Shown here: piece by piece, positions 1 to 8,039 of the stretch
How positions within the stretch are numbered: position 1 is the first letter of the stretch
Layout: every line of letters starts with the position of its first letter
Source: Mucilaginibacter glaciei
GTDB taxonomy: Bacteria; Bacteroidota; Bacteroidia; Sphingobacteriales; Sphingobacteriaceae
Direction of reading: 5' to 3'
NCBI RefSeq assembly: GCF_014773245.1
Contig: NZ_JACWMX010000006.1
Location: 1-64,000, forward strand
DNA length: 64,000 nt
Made by a program: the position numbers and the translations under genes
Notes under the pieces: model-generated
Seen by the model: the letters and a program-made list of their open reading frames with translations, nothing else
What the model was told of the DNA's origin: nothing
Databases searched by the model: none

Positions 1-120
1 GTAAAACGTGCTTGCGCAATTTGGTTCCTGAGGCTGGCTTAAACTAGTTATTCCAAATCAGTGATACTCTTTAATTCATTTAAAAATTGGTTCGAAAAAA
101 GTCCAATAGGGTTCACCTCT

Positions 121-161
121 TGGGACAACACAGAATTCCTGGTCGTTGTCCCATTTTTTTT
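121..161 (+). terminator. Intrinsic terminator of a gene left of the window
   Basis: A perfect 9-bp inverted repeat (TGGGACAAC at 121-129 and GTTGTCCCA at 145-153) encloses a 15-nt loop and is followed directly by eight T residues (154-161). That arrangement terminates transcription on the plus strand, implying a plus-strand gene ending just left of the window. Confidence 0.75.
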
Positions 162-313
162 CCTATTAACTTGCTGTTTACCAGGTAAATAAAATTAAAT
201 ATCTCCCCTATTTTCGCGGTTCTAACTTTCAAATCCTCAAATGTGAACTTTTCAGGGTATATCGAACCAATCAGTTTCCGTTTGCTTTTACGGTATCATT
301 AAGGCTATTTTTT

Positions 314-396
314 TGTTTCATAAAACCTGTTTTATTTCCGCAAACGGTCGGTGTTTCGCAATTTGTTTCACAAAATATTCACACTGTTTCACAAAA
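314..396. repeat. Four-copy TGTTTC(A/G)(C/T)AA motif cluster
   Basis: Related 12-mers occur at 314-325 (TGTTTCATAAAA), 352-363 (TGTTTCGCAATT), 364-375 (TGTTTCACAAAA) and 385-396 (TGTTTCACAAAA). The best copies sit in an imperfect palindrome of the form TTTGT-ttc-ACAAA. Spacings are 38, 12 and 21 bp, near multiples of a helical turn for the last two. This looks like a cluster of regulator-binding sites in a promoter region, but no intact downstream gene is visible, so the target is unknown. Confidence 0.4.
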
Positions 397-676
397 GCAA
401 ATGAGCAATAGCGAATTTGACCAGGCTATCGGTTTTAAGGTACCCGCGCCTACAAGACCAACGCGATTTATTTGGTGATGATCATTTACCGCGCCAAAAA
501 GGAATTTAATTTGAAGGTTTACTGGCCCAAGGCATTTTTGACGATATAAAGCAATGTATTACCAGGTCATGATAAGGATGCCGATTTTGCGGGGGGAACC
601 GAAAGTTATTAGCACTTGCCAGAAAACCTTAGCCAATACCTATATGCGCTTACATCAAAGAACGTTTCAGTTCTGT

Positions 677-3600
677 CTAATTTTGCTTTGATGTGTTGTA
701 GATATCCGTAATTTCTTCGGCGGATAATGCTTCTTTAAATACCATTGCCTTATTAATATTCCCATGATAGATCCGTTCGGAGGGGAACTCCTCGTTACGG
801 CCGAGTGTCCATTTGTTGCTGTTAGATAGATTTACAGCTTCATCCATTGCTGTTGTGCCTTTTAAAACACCATCTATATAAACACACAGGGTTTTGCCAT
901 TGCAAACGCCGGCAATATGGTGCCATTCGTTCCGCCAGTTGGCCGGGAGCGGCACGGTACAATCGCCTCGGCCCCAGCCGCCTGCAAAAAAAGAGAGTGT
1001 CTTGCTATCGCTGACCTGCAATACGTGGCTGTCGCCTTTTGTAAATATATCTACCAGCCCTTTTTCTTCCCCTACCGGCTTTACCCAGGCCATCATGGTG
1101 ATGGTTTGGTCCATTACATCCAATCCGGGTGAATTATGCACTTCTATAAAGCTGTGTTCGCCAAAAACAAAGCCCTTATTTTCAACAACTGGCATACCTG
1201 TATCAGGCAGGATATACCCATCGTTGTGAAAGCCCGATTTATCTGTAACCTTATCACCCGATACGTTTTCCAACGGCGATAAATTAAGTAATAAGGATTC
1301 TTTTGAACTTTGATAAACTTTAAAAGTAACCGCGGCGCTATCTACGCTTACATACTTAAAACCACCATCAGGTGCCGGCCACTTATGACTAACAACCTTT
1401 TTTTCTCCCGGGGCAAGCACAAAACTGTCCTTAAATAATACGGCAGTATTAACCATTAAGGGTACATTAAAAGAGCATGTTACTCCCCCTGTATTTTGGA
1501 TAGTATAAGTTAGCTGTTGCTCCCCGTTTATTTTAACAATAGCCTTTGCCGTTAAACCACTTATCACAAACGGGTGGGAATTTGGTATCACCGGTTGCTT
1601 TACCATTATCGTTACCTTGCTCAAATGTTCCAATTGTAAAATAGTTTTACCAATTGGATATAAACGAAGTGCAATAGAATCAGTTATTTTTTGACCGGCC
1701 TTTAGTAAACAGGTTTTAAACGCGTAGTTCTTACCATTTACAAATACAGTTATTTTTTTTGTGCCCATACTGCCGCTATTTAGCAGCGTAAATTTTACTG
1801 TTAAAGGCTGATTAGGCGCAACAGATTGGGTACTTACTTTATAATTCAGCAATTTAATAACAGGGCTGCTTTTGGTTTCTGATAACATGTAAGCGTTTTT
1901 GTTAATGGGCCAATTACTTACGTGCCTGCTCATGGTAAAATGGAGATTGCTGCCATTCGTCAGCATAGTATGTGGTAAAACCAATTGCTGCCATGGTTTA
2001 CCGTTCACTTTTACCGACTGTATATAATTATCGGCAGCAGCATTATCCGTTCTTATAACAAGGTTTTTTCCGTTAGATAGGTGAAGCGTTACCTGATCAA
2101 AAATCGGCGCGCCTATCGCATAATACGGCCTGCCGGGGCAAACCGGGTAGATACCCATGACACTGAAAACATACCAACTTGATGTAGAACCGAGGTCGTC
2201 ATTACCGGGCAGTCCGCCCGGTGTATCACTAAACCTGTTCAGCATAAATTGCCTGCACCATTTTTGGGTTAAATTTGGATACCCCGCCTGGTTAAATAGG
2301 TAGGGTAAATGAAAAACAGTTTCGTTATCAAACAATATAACGTTATTGGTTAATGCAGAATCTAACCGGGCGACAAAGGCCTTTGCACCACCGCTCAGGT
2401 TAATTAAATCCCGGGTGTTTTGTGGCACGAAATACGAGTACACCCATTTATCGCCCTCTTTATAGCCCGACATGCCCGGTTCCATTTTCCACTGGTTACC
2501 GCTGCGCGGAAGCATGAAAAGGGCATCTTTATTAAACAAATTGCGGTAATTGTAGCCCATTTTCGATAGCCGGGTACAGTCCGCTGGTTGGTTTGCAACT
2601 TGCCCTGCAAATTCGCCCAACGCCCAGTTGTCATATGCATATTCAACCGTACGGGTCACCGACTCCGACCGGGTGAAAGGAATATATCCCATCTCGTTAT
2701 ACAGCTCCAGATCCGGCTGGATAAATGGGGGTTCTAAAACACTTTTTTTCATGGCGGTGTAAGCCAGCTGCTTATCAAACCCGGTTATGCCTTTTAAATA
2801 GCTGTCGACAATAATGGGGATGGCGTGGTTACCCGTCATGGATTCGGTTGGCAGGTGCCCTGTTTGCTTGTAAATATCCAGCATAGACAGTATAACATCC
2901 TTTTGTTTATCCGGATAAAGCAATGTTAAAAGCGGATGCAGCGAACGAAAGGTATCCCAGGGCGAGAAACCACCGTATTGGCTATTGCCACTTTTTTGAT
3001 GCACCAGTCCGTCGGCACCTTTATAGCGACCGTCGGCATCATCAATTACCCAGGGGATTAAGAGCGAATGGTATAACGCCGTGTAAAAGTTGGTTTTATG
3101 CTGCGTGCTTTTATCCGCTACATCGGCAACAGCCAATGCATTCATCCAATTGGCGGAGGTATGCCGATGAATTTCATCAAACGATAAAATACCAATTTCA
3201 TGATCGATATTTTTTTGAGCTCCGTTCAAACTGATAGATGAGGTGCTCATTTTTAGCACAATAACTTTATCGGCAGGTTTAAATGTGAAAAGCCAACCTC
3301 CCTTTACCTCTTTTTTATCCTGGTAAGCCGCGCTGAAATTAATAACCGTATTGCGATGTGAAGCATGTACTATACTTTTAGAGGGGGTACTTACTTCGCC
3401 CGCATCGCCAATAAAAAGCTGCGGCGCACGGCCATCTGTAAAACTAAAACGAAACAATCCTGCCCTTGCAGTAACTGTAGCTTCTGCCGTGGTATGGTTA
3501 TCATTAAAGGTAACTTTATAATAACCAGGTGTAGCTGTTTCCTCCTGATGTGAAAAATGCCTGCTGCTTTTGCCGGCTTCAAAAAAGCCCTCATCAGCTA

Positions 3601-3931
3601 CCGGCATAACCCAAAACCGCCCTGCAGATCCTTCGGGGTAACCGCTCAGGTGCCCAAAGCAGCTAAAATAGTAAATCGCGCTATCAGCATAGTCATACCC
3701 TTTTGCAGCGGTAACACGGGTTTCGGGACTTAGTTGCAGCGCGCCGGATGGTGCAACCGCCCCGGGGTAAGTGCCGCCGTTGTTACCCCATTTGGTAAGT
3801 ACATTACTTTTTGTTGTGCCTATGAGTGGGTTTACATATTGCAGGTGATTACCTTGCTGGGCATCGGCATTAATAAACCACGTTAAAGCAGCTGTAATAA
3901 TCAACAGGGTTCGTGCAGCAAATCGTCGCAT
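677..3931 (-). CDS. Secreted GH92 alpha-mannosidase with C-terminal LamG domain
   Basis: A glycoside hydrolase family 92 enzyme, expected to remove terminal alpha-mannose (calcium-dependent exo-acting family), of 1084 residues. A signal peptide (about 1-24, ending ADAQ) targets it to the periplasm or surface. GH92 signatures are clear: the N-terminal YVNPLIGT, GTYPGAVAPSG, FSPWDTFRSLHPL, and GNDDLGSTSSWYVFSVMGIYP, which contains the aspartates of the catalytic base. GH92 proteins are usually about 750 residues. The extra 350 residues form a CARDB-like beta-sandwich (about 690-870) and a LamG/concanavalin-type lectin domain (about 900-1080, with MMAWVKP and EWHHIAGV), which suggests glycan or cell-surface binding. 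It is the last gene of the PUL, 16 bp after the acyltransferase. Linkage specificity cannot be read from the sequence. Confidence 0.9.
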   Translation of the reverse strand: MRRFAARTLLIITAALTWFINADAQQGNHLQYVNPLIGTTKSNVLTKWGNNGGTYPGAVAPSGALQLSPETRVTAAKGYDYADSAIYYFSCFGHLSGYPEGSAGRFWVMPVADEGFFEAGKSSRHFSHQEETATPGYYKVTFNDNHTTAEATVTARAGLFRFSFTDGRAPQLFIGDAGEVSTPSKSIVHASHRNTVINFSAAYQDKKEVKGGWLFTFKPADKVIVLKMSTSSISLNGAQKNIDHEIGILSFDEIHRHTSANWMNALAVADVADKSTQHKTNFYTALYHSLLIPWVIDDADGRYKGADGLVHQKSGNSQYGGFSPWDTFRSLHPLLTLLYPDKQKDVILSMLDIYKQTGHLPTESMTGNHAIPIIVDSYLKGITGFDKQLAYTAMKKSVLEPPFIQPDLELYNEMGYIPFTRSESVTRTVEYAYDNWALGEFAGQVANQPADCTRLSKMGYNYRNLFNKDALFMLPRSGNQWKMEPGMSGYKEGDKWVYSYFVPQNTRDLINLSGGAKAFVARLDSALTNNVILFDNETVFHLPYLFNQAGYPNLTQKWCRQFMLNRFSDTPGGLPGNDDLGSTSSWYVFSVMGIYPVCPGRPYYAIGAPIFDQVTLHLSNGKNLVIRTDNAAADNYIQSVKVNGKPWQQLVLPHTMLTNGSNLHFTMSRHVSNWPINKNAYMLSETKSSPVIKLLNYKVSTQSVAPNQPLTVKFTLLNSGSMGTKKITVFVNGKNYAFKTCLLKAGQKITDSIALRLYPIGKTILQLEHLSKVTIMVKQPVIPNSHPFVISGLTAKAIVKINGEQQLTYTIQNTGGVTCSFNVPLMVNTAVLFKDSFVLAPGEKKVVSHKWPAPDGGFKYVSVDSAAVTFKVYQSSKESLLLNLSPLENVSGDKVTDKSGFHNDGYILPDTGMPVVENKGFVFGEHSFIEVHNSPGLDVMDQTITMMAWVKPVGEEKGLVDIFTKGDSHVLQVSDSKTLSFFAGGWGRGDCTVPLPANWRNEWHHIAGVCNGKTLCVYIDGVLKGTTAMDEAVNLSNSNKWTLGRNEEFPSERIYHGNINKAMVFKEALSAEEITDIYNTSKQN

Positions 3932-3947
3932 ATTCTAAATAACGTTG

Positions 3948-5075
3948 CTATATTTTAATGTAAATTTTCTTCTTATCCATAGCATAGGCTACCAGCCAGC
4001 ATAGTAGCATATAGCAAATGGCAAATACTAATGTGCCTAACGCTCCCGGGAACAAACGCTGATAAAACACCCGGTTTATCCATTCGTAAAAGCTTAAACC
4101 CGGTGCTACCCATAACATCTGTAATGTGGTTAATAACAACTCGGATAAAAGATAAATAGCCAGTGAATTTTTACCAAAGGTTAGGAAGAAGCCCGTACCT
4201 CGTTTTACCTTTTCTACCTCTATAACGTATATCAACAAGCCTAATATACATAAGTCTATCCCGATGGTTAGCAGTGTGAACGAACTGGTCCATAATTTCT
4301 TGGCTATTGGAAAAAACTGCCCCCAAAACAAAGCCAATGCAATTAGTAAGGCACCGTAAATGAAGAGTTTGGCAACAGCTTCATAGTTTTTACCTTTCCG
4401 CTGGATAAAAGCCCCCGCCAAGTAACCGCCTATCACATTTACGATTCCGGTAAGTGTACTTAGTAACCCTTCGGGATCGAATGCAATGGGGCCTCCTTTA
4501 TCATGGTATAAATGATTGTTCCCTAAAATTACGATATCGAGTTTTGTGCCTGCATTACCAAGCATGGTGTAGATATTACCCGGCTCACCAAATTGAATCA
4601 AAAATACCCAGTAGCCTATCAAAAGTAAAGCGGTTATGATTACCACCGTTCTTAGTGAGCAGTAATGCACAATAAGCGCCCCGAAAATATAGCAAAGCGC
4701 AATACGCTGCAAAACCCCCATAATGCGGGTGTTTCCTAAAGCATTAAACTCCCAACCCTCACTAACCCGGTGAAAGAATGGGAACCAGTACATGACGTAA
4801 CCCAGCAGGAATATAATAACAGTCCGTTTCAGGATCTTACCGATAAAGGCCGCATCAGTTTCCAGTTTCTTTTTAGAAAAGCTTAAGGCGTTGCCAACGG
4901 CAAATAAAAATGAGGGGAATACCAGGTCTGTTGGGGTGAAACCAAACCATGCGGCGTGGTCCAACGGGGCCCATACCGTTGCTCCCGAACCGGGCGCATT
5001 TACAATGATCATAAAACAAATAGTAATACCACGGAACACATCAAGCGCGGTAAATCGTTCTGCAGCTATAGCCAT
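3948..5075 (-). CDS. HGSNAT/NagX-like membrane acyltransferase (DUF5009 family)
   Basis: A polytopic inner-membrane protein of 375 residues related to heparan-alpha-glucosaminide N-acetyltransferase and bacterial NagX/DUF5009 proteins. The family hallmark RFTALDVFRGITICFMIIVN near the N-terminus and PTDLVFPSFLFAVGNALSF are present, followed by about ten hydrophobic segments ending with a Lys-rich tail. An in-frame ATG 23 codons farther upstream would overlap the beta-galactosidase gene by 56 bp, so the ATG at 5075, leaving 13 bp between genes, is preferred. In the PUL it lies between GH35 and GH92 and two genes from GH89. The lysosomal homologue acetylates terminal alpha-glucosamine so that GH89 can remove it, so a comparable role is plausible but inferred. 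The acyl acceptor is unknown. Confidence 0.8.
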   Translation of the reverse strand: MAIAAERFTALDVFRGITICFMIIVNAPGSGATVWAPLDHAAWFGFTPTDLVFPSFLFAVGNALSFSKKKLETDAAFIGKILKRTVIIFLLGYVMYWFPFFHRVSEGWEFNALGNTRIMGVLQRIALCYIFGALIVHYCSLRTVVIITALLLIGYWVFLIQFGEPGNIYTMLGNAGTKLDIVILGNNHLYHDKGGPIAFDPEGLLSTLTGIVNVIGGYLAGAFIQRKGKNYEAVAKLFIYGALLIALALFWGQFFPIAKKLWTSSFTLLTIGIDLCILGLLIYVIEVEKVKRGTGFFLTFGKNSLAIYLLSELLLTTLQMLWVAPGLSFYEWINRVFYQRLFPGALGTLVFAICYMLLCWLVAYAMDKKKIYIKI

Positions 5076-5088
5076 GCTTATATATATA

Positions 5089-8034
5089 TTATTTAATTTC
5101 TGATGATAATATATGTTTAACCCTGCCTGCAGCCGGCTCGGCAATTACCCGCACAGCTGTTGGTTGTTTGCCGTCTTCATCATAAATCACCAGCTGGTTG
5201 CCGCCTTTGTTTAACCAGCACTCGGGTATATACAGCCCGGTAACTGCAATCTTTTCGGGATAGCGGCCCAGGTTGTGCCCGTTCACCCATATCGAGCCAT
5301 GCCCCAGATTTTTTGGATCAACCCGCCATATCAAAGTTTGCCCTGCAACCAGGTTGGTAATAAAGGCCGAGCGATAAAAGCATGGTCCGGTAGCAATCCG
5401 CGATTGGGCACTTAATTTTTGCCAACCGATTGTTTGATTAAGTTTACCGGGGCCGCCTTGCATTGCCCAACCGCTTACAGTGGCTGCATTGCCAATAGTA
5501 TTTAAACTAATCGGCTGGTCAATACCGCCTTCGTTAGAATAGTTCTCTATAAAAAGTGTTATCCTGATAGGTCGCTTTAGTACGGCAGTATCGCTAATGG
5601 TTATCTCAAAAGGGATGTTCCAGCCTTCATGGCGTTTAACCTGTTGGCCGTTTACAAATACGGTTGCATTTTCATCAACGCTTTTAAATGACAGCGTTAC
5701 TTTGGATGTACCTGTTGCAAGCTTTGGTATAAGTGTTGTAAACCAACCAAAACCTTGTTTTAAGTTAAACGCATCGGCACCAATTTTATATTTTTTAAAT
5801 GATACCGTATCAAACCGGGGCGCTCCATTTTTGAGTGCATCGCGGTTTGACGCTTTCGAATAATACCAGTTGTTAACGTTGCTGAGGTAAGGGCCGCCTT
5901 TTTTTAGATATACGGCGCCGTAAATTCCCTTTCTATCCACGTTATTTATTGGGCCCACGTAAGCTGCCAGTTTATCACGGCCGTCGTGTGCAGTAAATAC
6001 AGCCAGTGTGTGCTTCCCTTTTTTTATGTTGAGGGTAATTTCGCCGGCACTCAATTGCCATGTGGCGGCCGGGTTGCCATCAATATAAGCCCGCGCCCTG
6101 CCGCCGCCTTTTGCTTGTAAAGTGTACTTGCCCGTTTTGGAAATGTGTAAATTAGTCCGGTACCAGGCATCAGCAGTTATATCGCCATCGGCTCCCATTT
6201 GTAGAGGGAATTTGCTTTTAAGCCAGTTATTTGTAGCTGCGTTTTTATCGGCAGCACCTGCGCCCGTTTTATATTCCCATTTACTTAATGCCAAACCCGC
6301 GGGTTGTTGTGTGCCAGCGCTATTGTTTTTATTTAGTAAAACAGCCTCCTTATCGGTATAAAGCCAGGTATCAGCTGTAGTTTGCGCGGTTAAGGGTTGT
6401 TCTGTTGTTATACTGATGTTTTTACCCATTACAACAACATCCCCGGTGTAAGCGGCACCACTAACAATATAAGTTTGCCCCTTGTAATCTGCTATCCAGG
6501 TATGGTCTGTCTGGCTACGGCTCATTACCAAAATGCGGATGGTATGGTTACCGGTTCTGAAGCTGTATGCTGATGGTTTATTACTTACCGGTGCAAGCCC
6601 TGTTAAATTTACCTGGTTACCGTTAATTTTCAACAGCGATGATTGCGTAACCGCTGTAACGTTCCCTTTGGTTGAAAACTGTAATGAAAGGGGGCTGCCC
6701 GGTTCTGCATCGGCAATCAGGGTAGTTGTATTATCCTGTTTTACAATTGCAAAGATGCGCGTATAAGCCCAATTGAGCATTACAAACGGCGTAATATTAA
6801 AGTGATGCACAAGCGGATAAATCTCGCCAGGGTTTAATAACAAGGTGCCGTCCATCCCCTGCAGCCTTACAGGTAATGCTTTTTTACCGGGGTTATCAAT
6901 AAAAACAATATCGCCATCCGGGCTTTTGCGTGCAGTGATCTTTACGGTAGTATCCGCAACTAAATTACGGTACGTAATACTATCATTTGTGCTGTTTTCC
7001 AGCACATCCTGAAAACTGCGGGCAAACCAGGCTGCACGTTTAAAGACATGATAAACAGGCCTTATATCACCCGCCTGCCCAATTGCCGCGCCATAATCAT
7101 AGGAGGCGGCGTCTTCATCATTGTTGGTGTAACCAAAGTTGGTGCCGCCATGTGCCATGTAATAATTGTACCCGTTGCCGCCATTGGCGATAATCTTCCA
7201 GGTGCGGCGGTCGTATAATGAATCGTCTCCCGCTTTGGCACCGTATTGGGAATACCACACGCTCCAAAACTCGGTAGAGAACCAGGGGTTTGGCCTTTTG
7301 GGGTCGTTAAAATTTCCGTTTATGGCCGGGTCGGTTGCGTGATGCAGCCCGCTGAAAAAATAGGGCACCTGGAGCCCCATATGCAACGCCTTAGTTTGCA
7401 AATGTTTAAAATATCCATCAGGTATTACGGTTCCCCAGCCGTTGTTGTGTTCGTTTTCCAGTTGCACCATTATTACGGGGCCGCCTCTATTGATCTGCCT
7501 GTTAAACACGATAGGCAAAAGATGATCAAAAAAACGATCTACATACTTTTCAAAAGGTGCGTTGTGCTCCCTTACCCGCAGGCCGGTTTTAAATTTTAAC
7601 CATATGGGGTAACCGCCGCTATCCCATTCGGCGCAGTAATAGGGGCCAACACGTACTATAGCGTATAGCCCCAATTTATTTGTCAGATCAAGAAAAGCAC
7701 CCAGGTTATGGTCGCCGGTAAAGTCAAATTTACCTTCCTGCGCTTCGTGAAAATTCCAGATGGTATAGATCTCTACGCAGTTGAAACCTGCACGTTTAAT
7801 ACGCAGTAACCTATCGTACCATAACTCGCGCGGTACACGGGCATATTCCAGCCCTGCCGAAACGATAAAGGTGCGTTTGCCATTTACAAGAATACCTTTA
7901 CTGTCAAAATCTATAAACGGTTTGGCAGCTGCAGATGCCGCAAACATATGATCATTTATGGCCTGGCTATAAACAGCCTTGATATTAAAAACTGATAAAA
8001 CTATCGCGAGAACCAGATACAGTCGCTTACTCAT
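5089..8034 (-). CDS. Secreted GH35 beta-galactosidase
   Basis: A 981-residue glycoside hydrolase family 35 enzyme that removes terminal beta-galactose. It starts with a signal peptide (about 1-24, ending VYSQ). The catalytic TIM barrel (about 40-370) shows NCVEIYTIWNFHE, RVGPYYCAEWDSGGYPIWL, the acid/base motif QLENEH (about residue 188) and the nucleophile region STEFWSVWY (about residue 252), plus YYMAHGGTNFGYTN. C-terminal beta-sandwich (jelly-roll) domains with IDGNPAATW-, NGQQVKRHEGWNIPFE- and WVNGHNLGRYPE-type motifs follow, as usual for the family. It lies 5 bp after the GH89 gene and 13 bp before the acyltransferase, so the three are almost certainly cotranscribed. Confidence 0.93.
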   Translation of the reverse strand: MSKRLYLVLAIVLSVFNIKAVYSQAINDHMFAASAAAKPFIDFDSKGILVNGKRTFIVSAGLEYARVPRELWYDRLLRIKRAGFNCVEIYTIWNFHEAQEGKFDFTGDHNLGAFLDLTNKLGLYAIVRVGPYYCAEWDSGGYPIWLKFKTGLRVREHNAPFEKYVDRFFDHLLPIVFNRQINRGGPVIMVQLENEHNNGWGTVIPDGYFKHLQTKALHMGLQVPYFFSGLHHATDPAINGNFNDPKRPNPWFSTEFWSVWYSQYGAKAGDDSLYDRRTWKIIANGGNGYNYYMAHGGTNFGYTNNDEDAASYDYGAAIGQAGDIRPVYHVFKRAAWFARSFQDVLENSTNDSITYRNLVADTTVKITARKSPDGDIVFIDNPGKKALPVRLQGMDGTLLLNPGEIYPLVHHFNITPFVMLNWAYTRIFAIVKQDNTTTLIADAEPGSPLSLQFSTKGNVTAVTQSSLLKINGNQVNLTGLAPVSNKPSAYSFRTGNHTIRILVMSRSQTDHTWIADYKGQTYIVSGAAYTGDVVVMGKNISITTEQPLTAQTTADTWLYTDKEAVLLNKNNSAGTQQPAGLALSKWEYKTGAGAADKNAATNNWLKSKFPLQMGADGDITADAWYRTNLHISKTGKYTLQAKGGGRARAYIDGNPAATWQLSAGEITLNIKKGKHTLAVFTAHDGRDKLAAYVGPINNVDRKGIYGAVYLKKGGPYLSNVNNWYYSKASNRDALKNGAPRFDTVSFKKYKIGADAFNLKQGFGWFTTLIPKLATGTSKVTLSFKSVDENATVFVNGQQVKRHEGWNIPFEITISDTAVLKRPIRITLFIENYSNEGGIDQPISLNTIGNAATVSGWAMQGGPGKLNQTIGWQKLSAQSRIATGPCFYRSAFITNLVAGQTLIWRVDPKNLGHGSIWVNGHNLGRYPEKIAVTGLYIPECWLNKGGNQLVIYDEDGKQPTAVRVIAEPAAGRVKHILSSEIK

Positions 8035-8039
8035 CCTTA

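Larger units (their letters stand above)
1..676. other. Gene-free left edge region
   Basis: I recognise no intact gene here. The stretch holds a strong hairpin terminator (121-161), four copies of a TGTTTC-type motif (314-396), and short open frames between about 400 and 660 interrupted by stops in every frame. The last part could be a decayed gene, but no family signature can be read, so it is not called a pseudogene. The mannosidase gene to the right reads toward this region and ends at 677. Confidence 0.5.

Noticed and set aside
400-660. Possible pseudogene before the GH92 stop
   Set aside because: Short frames such as a 25-codon frame from 401 and another around 460-558 are suggestive, but no frame gives a recognisable protein and I cannot support a pseudogene call.
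5076-5144. Longer N-terminus of the acyltransferase
   Set aside because: It would overlap the beta-galactosidase end by 56 bp and adds a non-hydrophobic, non-homologous stretch before the family-typical start.
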